A program made the translations under genes and the position numbers. Under the pieces are notes generated by a model. The model had not been told where the DNA came from. It made no database searches and saw only the letters and a program-made list of their open reading frames with translations. From Pyricularia pennisetigena (Eukaryota; Ascomycota; Sordariomycetes; Magnaporthales; Pyriculariaceae), in assembly GCF_004337985.1 (NCBI RefSeq), contig NC_043742.1, positions 1,536,176-1,600,175 of the forward strand: DNA of 64,000 nt. The letters are read 5' to 3'. This document shows positions 11,692 through 22,847 of the stretch, in pieces. Within the stretch, counting starts at the first letter, position 1. Every line of letters starts with the position of its first letter.

Positions 11692-12688
11692 NNNNNNNNN
11701 NNNNNNNNNNNNNNNNNNNNNNNNNNNNNNNNNNNNNNNNNNNNNNNNNNNNNNNNNNNNNNNNNNNNNNNNNNNNNAAAAAAGTGTGATTTAGTATCCA
11801 GGTAGACCATTGCTTACCGCTGTCAAGCTTGCTCTGCTGGTCGTTGGCTCCTCCGTTGATTGTTTCGACGGAAAAGTTCTGCAACGGAACGCCCGGCCCG
11901 AGCACACGCTGTATGAATGCCTGCTGGTCGCTGTACCTAGCGTACTGCTCCAGGAAGGACGCGAAAGCGACCAGGTTCCCAGTGTTTGCAGGCTTGTAGT
12001 TGACCCTGTACAGCGTCCGCAGGCACAGGGGCGTCACGCCCGACTCGTTGCATGCAGCCTTGACCGACCCGGGCCCCGTGGCCGGCGGGTCAGCCATGAC
12101 CTGAAAGCCGACCGTCAGCGCCTTCAGCTGCTCCTCGTCAACGTCGTCCTGCCTGAAGATGTGCGACGCCTGGCCGACGGGCCCGCCGAACCGCGTCGTG
12201 GGCTGCACGAGGTCTACGTGCGGCGCCACCGCGTCGTCGACGCCGTACGAGAGCGTCCGCAGCTGCATCGTCTCGCCCGGTCCGGCGTACCAGCCAAAGT
12301 CGGCGCCGAGCAGTCTGTCGGCCGTCCCGACCGTCGTGCGCAGCGTCACCCAGTCGTGCTCGACGCTGTAGTCGTCGACGCCATTCTCGACCAGCCACGA
12401 CGTCACGCTGCGGACCGCTCGCGGTGTCGGGGCCGTGTAGGACCGCAGCTCGTCGTGCGTCAGGTGCTGCCCGTACTTGGCGTGCCTCGGGTCCGAGACC
12501 TGCAGCACCACCTGCTCCAGGGCCGCCGCCTTCTGCTGCCGGAGGGCGATGCGGAGCGTCAGCGGCTCCGTGGGGTCTGCCGCGTGCGAGTACGACCAGC
12601 CTCTTGGAGGACGAGGCAGACTGTCAAGGACGCGGCCGGTGGCGAGGGAGGCCAAGAGGCCGAGGTGAACGAGGATGCGGTCGAGCAT
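10527..12688 (-). CDS. Sedolisin-family (S53) secreted protease, tripeptidyl-peptidase type
   Basis: Three exons, 12688-11818, 11575-11494 and 11379-10527, splice in frame (introns 11817-11576 and 11493-11380) to 601 residues, the usual length of fungal sedolisins. A signal peptide ([13 protein letters not shown]) is followed by a pro-kumamolisin activation domain ending near residue 200. The catalytic set is complete: Glu292 and Asp296 (GEANLD, encoded by the small second exon), the oxyanion Asp395 (SSGDSG) and Ser507 (SGTSASSP). The calcium-site residues are present in MTDIVNGAG and [11 protein letters not shown] near the C-terminus. Family members are secreted, self-activate at acid pH and release tripeptides from protein N-termini; a nutritional or host-degrading role is inference. 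Intron 1 contains an A run and an 86-base N gap, and intron 2 a T run of about 28 (plus strand), so its true intron lengths are uncertain. Confidence 0.93.
11692..11777. other. Assembly gap (86 N) inside sedolisin intron 1
   Basis: The gap is bordered by about 39 A on the left and 6 A on the right. It falls wholly inside an intron, so the protein model is not affected. Confidence 0.97.
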
Positions 12689-14569
12689 GGCGACTTTGCC
12701 GAGATTTTTTTGCTTTTATCTTTTCTGGCCCAAGGTTATAACTGGCGACTTGAAGGAACGAAGGTCTAAGTTTGCTGTCGGAATGACGAGCGCACCAAAG
12801 GACTGCAGAGGCACACTCCTGAAGCTGCTCAACGATGGTAGTGGCTCAAAATAGGCCGAGTTGGCGGATCTGAAAGAAACGAAATAAAACCAGGGAGAAA
12901 AAAAAAACAAAACAGAGAAGGAAAATCCAACCGAGGCGATTCGTCCACGTATGAGCTTATAATTATAAGCAAGGCGAATCCCCGAGCTACTAGTTTATTC
13001 AGCTCAAACCTTCAGTCTGCCTTCCCCCCAAGGCGGTGGGTAAGCCTGCCTGATGCGGATGGCAAAGGCTTATTTTTTTTTTCGTTTTTCACGTGGTAGA
13101 TTAACGCAGTCTTGTCCAGTTTTGGTGCAGGCACGACATGGGACGTGCTCAAGACTCATCTACTGTGGGTTGATAAGCAAAGGCCAAGATCAGATGCAGG
13201 TCTCAGAAGTGCTGGGCTGGGACCCTCGTCTGAATCTGCCGTGTCCTTGGTTACGTTTGGCCCGATGATCTTTCGCTGTGGTGCCGTTAAGCGGGTGCTG
13301 GCCAACATGGACAAAGCAAAGGGACGCGACGCTGAAGATGGGTTTTCGCAGAGGTCAGAACATTTGGAAATTGACAAGAAAAAAGAAAGCGGAACTTTCC
13401 ACGGTCAGATCTCAACAGACAACTTTTTTTTTTTTTTCTTCTCTCATTTTTGTTGTGCCGTCGGGCCCTGGATAATACTTGATGACTGGGTCTAGCATAT
13501 ATTTGAATAATGTACCTGCCGCTGCTAAGATTAGTAGATTCCATGGCATCGCCAAATTCTGCCCAACTTCCACGGCTTAACTTGATTAAGTTGCCTTGGC
13601 TTTACTAACTCAACATCTTGATGTCGCAACCGCACTCGTGCAGCCCCTTTGTCATGCATACTGCTTGGCGCGACCCATCTTGCGGCAGTAATGATTGACG
13701 AACCTACAGTTAATTCTCCATGTTGTGAAGTTCTTTGCTTTTGTTGCGCCGAGAAAAGCGAGGATGGACCCTGGATCAAGTCAAATGACTTGGCCAATGT
13801 GTCGTTTTTTCCGAACAGTTGAGCACCGCCCACCGTCGATAATTAATCATGTCGTACCTAAGGTGCGGTGAACTTCTGGTGCGAGAGCAATTCCGCTGTC
13901 GCGTCCGAATAAGCCGAGCTAACCCTCTCCCTACCTCGGTGTGTTCCAACTCGACTCCAACCGAGGATCCCGAATAATTTTTCCGTAAATTGATGAGTTG
14001 CGAGAAAAATGGTTTGCGTGACTCTGATCCCTTGAATAAAACAGTATGATTTGCAATTAGTAGATGGATGTCATGAATTCTGCCATGGGGAGTATTTGTC
14101 GGTTGAGCTTCGCGGAGCCCCGTCAGATAGGGGATCCCTAAAATCTGGAACACCCCTGAATTTGGATCATTTAACTTTGTATGTAAATTGTATGCAAAAA
14201 TTAAAATTACAAACTTTAACGGCCTGCACCTCGACAACCACAAATCCTTTTTTTTTTTTTTTTTTTTTTGGAATAATTTAGCGTACGGGAGAACGAATAC
14301 AGATCTCATCTGTGCTATGGTGAAGATTTAAAAAAAAAAAATTTAAAAAATTACGGGTTATTATAAACAGCCAAAGTCAAATCGCCCATTCATATTATCC
14401 AATAAAATGTTTACAGTGCTAACACAATATTAACCATACTTTAACTACAGTGCAATTTTTGTCAATAGCAGGGAGTCCGCGGAGCTCTACCCACAAGTAA
14501 TACCTGTGCTTTTTGGCCCACCAGCAGAATGACGGCGCCTGGCGACGCGACTCAATTCTTTTGCCAAGG

Positions 14570-14601
<32 letters not shown>

Positions 14602-16348
14602 CTTTTTCCTTATTTCTCTCAATGACACGCATACCAGGGGCTTTCAAATCGCCCAGCCGGTTTAGATAATTCGCCATCTGGCGGTCAGGATAATTGCTGA
14701 TACTAACGTTCATCCAGCCAGAGCGCCAACCGTGTTGATGGAGGAGATGGCATATCAAGCATCTCGACTTGTCCGGGACCAGCCAGTTAGTCATCCGATC
14801 CACACTGGTCTGTTACCGCCCTACAACGGAAGCTGTCCGAATGACAGCCATCACAAATTGCTTGCACGAATTAGATCTATCGGAGAGGTTGTTGATTGCA
14901 TTTGCATTGTAGGCATCATAAGATTCAATTAACAATTCCGTGAATTTTCCAGGCATTTCAGGTCTTGGGCAAGCAAGTATCTACACCATTAACTCTGAGA
15001 GTGACTCTGCAAAATGCGATTGGTGGCCGTGATTGTTGAAACTAACCCTGCCAAATTCTGGGCTCTGGTTCGGATCTGTGCAGACTGAGTATGCATCAAC
15101 GCCAAGGGTAAACATTCTTTGTGCGATCCTTGCAAGATAGGATTCCTAGGCTCAAAGATGACGATGTCAAAGGATTCCGGCGACAAACGTCACCGCCGAC
15201 TGCAGCATATCCAACAGCATCTTCAGAAAGCAACCTCAAACTCGAATCCGGGGACTCAAGGATCATAAATCAGCCTCTAGTGGTTCGTCATCCCCCGGCA
15301 GGTTGCACTCATTGGGTTGTCGTATGGCACGAACCGAAAACTCGGGTCTGTCAATATAGGATCTCTGTTAATCTTGATCTTGCGACACTCGATTTTACCG
15401 GACCGCTCCGAAACCGTCCCAGGGTCTCCGCTGTTTATAGTCCATCGGAGGTGCGTATAATTAATGCCAGTGTCGAACAAGTGAAGGCTGCCGGGGCGGC
15501 GGGTCGGATGACCGTGGAAAGCTGGGATGGGATTTCCATAATCGGTGAATGTGTGTTGATTGAGGTTTTGGAGACATTTCAATGCGTATCCGAATACGTT
15601 AAGGCTCTAAGCCATAATTTTTTTTTTTTTTTTTTTTTTTTTTTCTCTTATGTTTGGATTCTAATGTCGTCAGATTTGCGTGTTCCCCACCGGATATTTC
15701 ACGATGCTTGGCACGCTCCTGCTATGCTATGCTGTAAAAGAAAAAGAAAAAAAAAAACATTTGTCCAAATATCGCAAACGGGTAAATTAATCATTCACGT
15801 CTCGCGATACAGTCGCCAGCATCATAAAACTGTCGCGCATAGTTGGATTTGGGCAGCATTGCCAATCAGAAAAAAAAAAAAAAAAAAGATCGCACTGGAA
15901 TGCAGCATTTGGACGGTCGTGGATTCGCTTCTGTCTGCTTTGTAAAAGACGACGCTGGCGCGGAGTGATTTGTCACGACCACCGGACCTCGCGTTTCGGC
16001 CAAAAGGACTTTCGCATTTTCATCCCAATGGGGCCGCACCGGATGTTTGGTGGAGAAGTGCACACTACCCAGGCCAATCAAGCAAAACGCCATGCCCCGT
16101 AGGGCAACTACCAAACCAATCCCGCTTGGGTCGTTTGTTTCGGCGGCTTGGCACACCTGACAACCCCCCCGGATCGGGGGTTGGATGAGCTGGTAGTGAA
16201 CCAAGATCAACGACAGGCCATCACCTGTGACATCTTGGCCATAAAAAGGCACCTATTGCACCTGCTTCCCACCACTAGCCGTGGATTGTTGATCATCTCA
16301 TCATAGCACATCAATCACAACAAGATAGTACACATCTACCTTAGCCAC
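12689..16348. other. Long intergenic region, no gene seen
   Basis: About 3.7 kb on both strands holds only short or homopolymer-broken frames. T runs occur near 13424, 14251, 14572 and 15619. A plus-strand frame at 15121-15620 and a minus-strand frame at 15582-15277 overlap each other; neither has recognisable motifs or splice context. Confidence 0.55.
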
Positions 16349-16384
16349 ATTATATACCTGCTGCTGCTGCTGCTGCTGCTGCTG
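16349..16384 (+). promoter_or_regulatory. TATA-like box and (CTG)9 in the leader of the AtaL-like gene
   Basis: ATTATATAC at 16349-16357 lies about 65 bases before the ATG and is followed at once by nine CTG triplets (16358-16384). The distance is short for a TATA box, so the assignment is tentative; the trinucleotide run is certain. Confidence 0.4.
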
Positions 16385-16420
16385 CACCTCAACCCTCTAC
16401 AAACAAAACAAAACATCACA

Positions 16421-17117
16421 ATGCCCACCTTCCACCTAGCCGCCACCGCACCCATCAACCCGCCGGGTGCCAAGCCCGTCCTCACGCGGGACCAGGTCTG
16501 GCGCGCCCTGCAGATCAAGGTGCGGGAGCCGTCGCTCTTCGTGCCCGTCATCACGTCGTGCGGCGTCGTGTCGGAGAAGGACAACGTCGTGACCCGCCAC
16601 GTCGAGTTCAAGTCCGGGCTGGGCCTCCCCGCCGGCAAGATCACCGAGGTGTGCACCAACTACGCGCCGGCCAAGGTGCACTTCAAGATGGACACGGGCG
16701 ACGAGGTCGAGAACATTGTCGGCCAGGGCCCCAGCGACGACGAGAATGACCTCTGGCTCACATATGCTTTTGACTGGGTCATTAAGGAGGGCGCCGACAC
16801 TTCGCAGCACGGAAAAGTAAGCTTTTTTTTTTTTTTGTTATATTTACACCTCTGTCTGCTTCCCTCCCTCCCTCCCTCTTTTTTTGGCATGCGATTATCC
16901 TCTTGAAAAGGAGGCGGGGAGAGGGAGAGGGGTTTTGCCCGTGAAAGTCGGTGTGCAGCCAAGAGGCCTGGATTAGCACGTGATTCTCGACCTAGTGCTG
17001 ACCATTAACAACTTTTGCTTTTTTTTTTTTTTATTTTCTTTGCTGCAGATGGCCAAGAATGCAGTTTCTGGCACTATCACCGTCATGCGCAAGATGGCTG
17101 CGGACGGAAAACTGTGA
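16421..17117 (+). CDS. AtaL-like (DUF1857) SRPBCC-fold protein
   Basis: Exons 16421-16816 and 17049-17117 join in phase 0 to a 154-residue protein, typical for the family. It opens MPTFHLAATAPINPPG and carries LTRDQVWRALQIKVREP, VVSEKDN and VTRHVEFKSG, the recognisable core of fungal DUF1857 proteins (named after the acetylaranotin cluster protein L). It ends with a short second exon, ITVMRKMAADGKL. The fold is a START/Bet v1-type ligand pocket; in most fungi these are cytosolic proteins of unknown role, and only a few sit in biosynthetic clusters. No backbone synthase is visible nearby, so a metabolite role is not supported here. The 232-base intron has a T run just after the donor and a second before the acceptor. 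Confidence 0.88.
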
Positions 17118-17633
17118 ATGAACCTTGTTTTCACGCGGAGGCATGTGTCAAAATGCAAATCGGAAACATGGATCCGGGGAAGCACGCCCGCCTTCGAGCC
17201 TCAACTAATTCACTACTGCCTGACATGCTCTTAAAGAGAAAAAACAAATTACACCTGCCGTTCACGTTCTTCAGTCAGTCTGTGGCGACCGAATGAGCTG
17301 CCAACTGCATGTTATCTTGGGGGTTGGGCTTTCCGGTCAGTTAGTAGTTGCACATGTATTGCACCTTCACATGGACGACATGACGAGGTTGGGGAGGTGA
17401 CTTTAACAATTTCTGCCTTTTTTTCTTTCTATAAAAGAGCAGCGTCACCCATTTCCTCTGCTGTTAGAGATTTTGGAAGATAGTCGTCAGATCATTCTAA
17501 TAAAGTTGTTGGAAATTTGTCAAGATTAATCACTCTTGTTTCTCTGCCTGCTTCCTGTTCCTCAACTCTTGCCTTTTATCATTTACCTACCTTGCCTCCT
17601 TCCCTACTCTTTTCATCGGAACCAGCAGAAACC

Positions 17634-19083
17634 ATGGCCCAACCATCAACGGCACTGGTTCTCTACCAAGGAGATCCCAGCGATAATCTTGCCAAGTATA
17701 TATCCGCCGTCCAACAGAACTACGATGTGTATGCCGCACAGCTCTCCCCAACAGGTCAGCTGCCGGCCTTGATGGCTCTACCGGTTGAGCTCTTCATGCA
17801 GATTTACGACCTGTTGACGGTCGAGAGCAAGGCGATGCTGGGCGTCACATGCAAGAGCCTGTACCGCAGCATGTTCCCGCACGGGGCCATCGAGCAAGTC
17901 AGTCATCGGGGCGGGATGCTGCGGTGCATCGAGCGGCAGACGCCGGAACAATACTACTGCCCATCATGTGTCAAGCTGCACGATGTAAGTGATAAAGAAT
18001 ACGCCAAGAGAACCTCCACGGTCGCGCATCGCCCCTAATGACTAACAAACCACCCCCCCTTTTTTTTTCCTGTACCAGTGGCACCTAGACGACGACGGCA
18101 AACCAGTCTTCCCCGACGGGGACGCCACGAATACGGACTGCGCCGTCACAAAGTGGGTCTTCCCCAGCGACCCAGGCCCGTACCCGGAGGAGTCGAACGC
18201 AACAGCCGACTACGAGGTCGACTACCGCACCGCCCGCCTGGCCATGCGCGCCGCAAGCCTGGGCCCATCGTTTGGCCCTCCCCTCGCCATACTGGAGAAG
18301 CGCGGCGCCTGGCAGCCATGCCTAAACATGGCCAAGGAGCACGGCGGTCTACTGGACCAGGTGGCCATCGACTACCACTACGAGCCGCGCGCCATCGACG
18401 GCGTCCTACACGTGCGCGCCACGTACGTCCTGCGCGACGACTCGGGGACCCCGGACCTGTGGAACCTGTGGTGGAAGCAGCCCTTTGTGGGCCCCTGGGT
18501 TTGTCCCGGGAGGAGGCTGTTTCAGGAGTTCGAGGGCCAGGCGGGGAGGTGCCGGTGCTTTGACGACTGGCCGCGGAAGAAGGCCTCGGACGTGGAGTCT
18601 TGCTCGGACGTCGGGCCGATCAACGAACAGGTCGAGTGCAGCTGCGCCAAGACGCTGAGCGAGGTGTGCGCGCTCGAGATCAAGACGCTGGCCAGGTGCG
18701 AGTGCGTCGGCTGGGCGGCTCAGTACTGCGGCACCGAGTGGGAGATCACCAAGACGCCGTCCCCAGCCGGGTCCAGCGGCTGGGAGCTGAGGTGGCAGGT
18801 CTGGCGGCGCTTCGACATCCTGGCCGAGTGCGGACTGCACGAGTGGTTCCTCGACCCGTACTTTGACTTGGCGGACGAGGGCCGCTGGATGTGTCCCTAC
18901 TACGGGCTCAAGACGGGCGCGAGGAGGGCCTGGCTGCTGGCGGAGGCGGCTGAGCGGGGGGATGACGAGGACGCTGTCAAGAGGCAGCTCGACGAGGATG
19001 AAGAGAGGACCACGCAGAATGACCGGCCTAGTTCCTGGGAGTCCTGGCAACACTGGTACCATGAATGGCTGGGGCCAGAATAG
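17634..19083 (+). CDS. F-box domain protein
   Basis: Exons 17634-17984 and 18079-19083 join in phase 0 (intron of 94 bases) to 451 residues. An F-box-like segment lies at about residues 43-82 (LPVELFMQIYDLLTVESKAM, then CKSLYRSMF). A YYCPSCVKLH motif follows at the end of exon 1, as often seen in fungal F-box proteins. The C-terminal 330 residues are rich in Trp and Cys, with no repeat class I recognise. F-box proteins bind Skp1 and recruit substrates to an SCF ubiquitin ligase; the substrate is unknown. The chosen ATG has a good context (ACCATGG) and follows a pyrimidine-rich leader. The tail is acidic and basic (residues about 405-440). Confidence 0.8.
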
Positions 19084-19400
19084 AGACTGGCAACACTGGC
19101 ACTAGGGCGCCAAGGTGCATTTGAGATTTCTCATGGGACTCTCTTCGAGCGGCACTGCATATTTTACATGCACACATATACATATATATCTGGGTCGATG
19201 CCCTCATACTTGCCCACCAGGCGACGCAAAAATCACGAATGTCTGTCTGCCAGCCCCCCCTCCTCACCAAAGTCTCGCCTCAACCGGACCCTGTCATATT
19301 ACTCATATTGTATCTTGACCTCTTTCGCCTGACAGCCCATGCCAAATAAATGTTGAAACCCCCCTTGTTGTTATGAGTCATGACCAATTACTTGTATATA

Positions 19401-19441
<41 letters not shown>

Positions 19442-19703
19442 CTCAATCAGATTCAGAACAAAAATGGCATTTCAACAATCCGTCATACATAGCATTTTAG
19501 TTGGGAGCTTAGGAAAAGCCCCAAATTATACAAAAGATGCAAGTCCCTGTTAGAAATCTAACTAGAGTTTTACAAAAGCCAAAGCCCTCATAAAACTATT
19601 AATTCATATTGCGCCCACTACCTACCGCCCTGCAAGGCCCTTCCACCAACCCACTTTTGCCATTACTTTTCGGCCGTTTGGCCGATTCGGCGCGGCCGCT
19701 TCC
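19084..19703. other. Intergenic with T33 tract
   Basis: A run of about 33 T lies at 19407-19439, between the F-box gene and the convergent secreted-protein gene. No frame of interest was found. Confidence 0.6.
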
Positions 19704-20309
19704 CTATGCTTTTCGTGGGTGGTTCCCTGGCGGGTACACTGAAGGGCTGTTTCCCTGCGGGTAGTTTGATGGGTACGGCGGCAGGAACTCTGATTGGGGC
19801 GTGAACGCGTAGGTTGACTGTTGTGCTTCTGATCCCTTTTTGCGGTGCAGTGGGAGGCCCAGCTGTCTAAATTGCTTCTCTTTCTCTTGTTGATATAGCC
19901 TCGGGATGTTGTCCCCCCGTAGCCTTGTTTTCTCTAGACAGGCCTGGCCTTTAACAACCAATTTGATTCCAGCATTTGAGGCAAGACCGCAGCAGCATAA
20001 GTAATCCAAACAACCTGTCACGAGCCCTCGGCCTGAGAGTCGCTTACCACCGACTGTAAAGCAGCAGAGGTCAGTTACGGCGCAGTCTTTTTTTTTTTTT
20101 TTTTTTTATTGGCGTTGAAGGACTCGTAACTGGGCTAAAACCTTGGGACAGTTGTGATGAATGCTTCAACAACTGCTTATAAACTCACCATTAGTGTTGC
20201 AGGAGGGGTCGCATTTGTCGGCGTTGCATTGAACCTGCTTAACCGCCGGCACTGGGGAGGCGAAAACGCCCGCCGCCAAGGCGACGAGGAAAACGGGTAG
20301 AAAATGCAT
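19704..20309 (-). CDS. Small secreted cysteine-rich protein
   Basis: Exons 20309-20189 and 20053-19704 join in frame (intron 20188-20054, GT-AG) to 156 residues. A clear signal peptide (MHFLPVFLVALAAGVFA) precedes a mature protein with eight cysteines, all in its first 70 residues, including a CCC triplet (DYLCCCGLAS). The rest is a basic, glutamine-rich linker and a Pro/Tyr/Asn-rich tail (PPYPSNYPQG, then YPPGNHP). It is not a family I recognise. The size, signal peptide and paired cysteines fit a secreted effector-like or cell-surface protein, which is inference. The intron carries a 19-base homopolymer. Confidence 0.7.
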
Positions 20310-21102
20310 TTGGTAAGTTGGGTTGGAACAAAGAGGCCCTTGCCAGTTCAGCCGAGGGAAGATGCACTTAACTGGGAATAATGGTGTCAGAGAGGTGTGG
20401 GCGGAGGAATAAAGTTAATTAATATAACTCATCCATTAACTGGCACTTCGAGGGGCGCTTTATAGTGAAAAGTCTTTAATTTACTAGGACGCCGCTAATA
20501 AGTAATATTGATGAGTCAGTGTGTTTTTTTCTTCTCATTTTAGGCTATAAATACCTTTTATGCACACTTTCAAAAATAACTTTTTTGATAGCTTCTTAGT
20601 CGGTCCTCATTACACTGCTCTACTCAAGACTCGTATTTGGCCAATTTGTCCGAAAAACCTGGATTTTTCAACCAGCTTTATTGCAATATGACCCGAGGTG
20701 GCGAAAGTCCTGAAATTGATATTAAATACTAATTATATCCATATGCTCGATTAGAGGATTTGTAGCAAAAATAAACCCGGACGTAATGCAGGCTATAGAT
20801 TGTAGGCAAAATGGTACTATAATTAAAAGTGGCCCAATGTTGGCGTAAATTAATATACGGTCTGCCGTGGTCATAAAGGGTGAAAGCTAGGCTGTGCACC
20901 AATAGTAGGACGGGGATGTTTTCAAAGTTGCAAAGTACGATCTGGTCGTAGGTTCTTATATAAATTTGCATGAAATAAGCATCAAATCTAGATGGNNCCC
21001 CCATTCTATAATTTAGTTGAGCCCTGTTTTCCCCCCGAGTTTTTGCTCCTTTTTGCGCAGGCAGACTGTATTTAACCCAGAGGGATGGGCCTGTACTAGG
21101 AA
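20310..21102. other. Intergenic flank of the hAT element
   Basis: This region is moderately AT-rich with no gene. A two-base N gap sits at 20996-20997. The stretch ends at the left target-site duplication of the large transposon. Confidence 0.6.
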
Positions 21103-21110
21103 GACTAGGG
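21103..21110. repeat. Left 8-bp target-site duplication of hAT element
   Basis: GACTAGGG here is repeated exactly at 39060-39067, each copy abutting the inverted terminus. Eight-base target duplications are the hallmark of hAT transposons. Confidence 0.85.
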
Positions 21111-21117
21111 TAAGGCA

Positions 21118-21275
21118 TTCCAAAACCCCCCCACGGGGGCCCGTGGCAGCCCAAATCGGTGGGGCGGCCAACCCGTGGGTGGGTTGAATTTTTTGTGGGG
21201 GGGCCCGGCCCGGCCCAAAACCGTACACGGGTTTTCTTGGCAACCCGCGGGCCCCCGTGGGAAAACCCGTAAAAT
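21118..21275. repeat. GC-rich subterminal motif cluster, left end of hAT
   Basis: Repeated motifs such as CCCGTGG, CCCGCGGG and GGGCCCGG are packed into about 150 bases next to the left terminus. The right end (38895-39059) has the same motifs in inverted order. In hAT elements, subterminal repeats of this kind are transposase binding sites. Confidence 0.65.
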
Positions 21276-21331
21276 TACAAATTTTCCATATTTATACTTA
21301 TAATTTTTTTTCGAATTATAGGTAAAAATCA

Positions 21332-21618
21332 CAATTACAAATAAAATATAATTTACGATTAAGAATAAAATATAATATATATTAACGATTACAAATAAAC
21401 CATAGCATAAAATGACGATAATAAATAAAATATAATATAAAATAACGATTATAAATAAACCATAATATAAAATCACGATAATAAATCATATATAATATAA
21501 AATCACGATAATAAATTAAATATAACATAAAATTACGATAATATATCAAATATAATATAAAATTACGATTATAAATCAAATATTATATAAATTTACAATT
21601 GCAAATAAAATATAAAAA
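21332..21618. repeat. 30-bp AT-rich minisatellite, about 9-10 diverged copies
   Basis: Units of 30 bases with the frame ATAAATAAAATATAATATAA and an ACGAT junction recur in exact register on consecutive lines. Copies differ by several substitutions, unlike the perfect 114-bp array. Its minus-strand translation (LYYILFIIVI-like) is a composition artefact. Confidence 0.85.
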
Positions 21619-22840
21619 GGAAAATAAATATATTAAACCTTTATTTTACAATTAGGAATTTTTCGAATTACGCCCATACACGATATTACCCCGTACCCGT
21701 TTCACTGCCCTAAATAGGGTTTCTATTAACAATTTATTAGGTTAAAACCCTTTTTAATTAAAAACGGGTAATGGGGGTATACGGTTAATATTTCCCCGGA
21801 TTGGGGTATTAGCGACCGTTACCTGAATAGGATTATCGTTATCCGAATTTAAATTTTCGCTTAATTCCCCCAAATTGTATACGAACCCAATAAATTCTTT
21901 AAATCGGTCGTTTTCAGCTTTTTCGTTTTCCGGGGATATAAATTCTTTATATACGATAAAAGTTTTAATACCGATTAAAAAAAATGATTTTTTTTAATCG
22001 AGGCGTAAATAACAGCACGGTCCCGGATTACCGATAAAATTAACGAAAATTGGTTAAAAACAATCGAATTGCCTAACCATAACTATAACCGTTTAATAAA
22101 AGTGGAAATAGCAGGAATAGTTAAAATATCGCGGGCGATTTGGGCAAATTCCGGGAATTTGGTTTTATAAATAACCTATTAGTTAAAAATATTATTATCG
22201 TTTTCCATAATTGCGGTAAATAATCGAAGATTAATATATATACTAATATAACCATCCGTATAATTATCCGTGTAATTATCCGTATAATTATTTATAATTT
22301 GAAAATAACGAATTTTAAATAAAAAATATTTTGATTTTTAACCGGATATTTTTTTCAACAAAACGATCTATGGAAAATGGGTTGGTTATTGGATTTGAAT
22401 TTTGGCTGGGAATATATTTGCGTTTTTTTAAATTCGGTTTCCGCCATAAAATAAACAAAACTGGATCCGTTCCCGGGTAAATTAATTTTGTTTTGGGGTG
22501 GAAATTTGGATTTCGTTTTTGCGAATATAATTCGGCCAAACGATTAGTGTTTCGGTTAATTAAATTTTCCATTTTTTGGTTAATATGTTTTACGTAATAT
22601 CGGAACCTGTTTTTTTTAAAATCCGTCCGCGTAAATGGGATTAAAATAACCGTTACAAAATATATTTTTTCAATTTTTTAACGTTAAATTAGGTCGATAT
22701 ATTTATCCAATTTTGCTCGTGCAATACGAATTACGTTTTTTAAATTGGTATACCATCCCGTTTGTGGATATTTTTGGGTTTTTCCCTGAAATTTTCGTTC
22801 GAAATTGGTAAAAGCAATTCCAATAGCTCCCAACCCAAAT

Positions 22841-22847
22841 AAAACGT
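22841..22847. repeat. Left 7-bp target-site duplication of nested element
   Basis: AAAACGT here recurs at 32516-32522. Deleting one copy plus the insertion restores a continuous transposase reading frame. Confidence 0.8.

Noticed and set aside
15121..15945. Plus-strand 274-codon frame
   Set aside because: It passes through T and A homopolymers (Phe and Lys runs) and overlaps an equally plausible antisense frame; no family similarity.
6707..17117. Secondary-metabolite cluster (P450 plus AtaL-like protein)
   Set aside because: No PKS, NRPS, terpene synthase or other backbone gene is visible, and the genes are separated by long non-coding stretches.
21105..21579. Minus-strand hydrophobic Ile/Tyr/Leu-rich frames
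   Set aside because: They are translations of the AT-rich 30-bp minisatellite next to the hAT left end.
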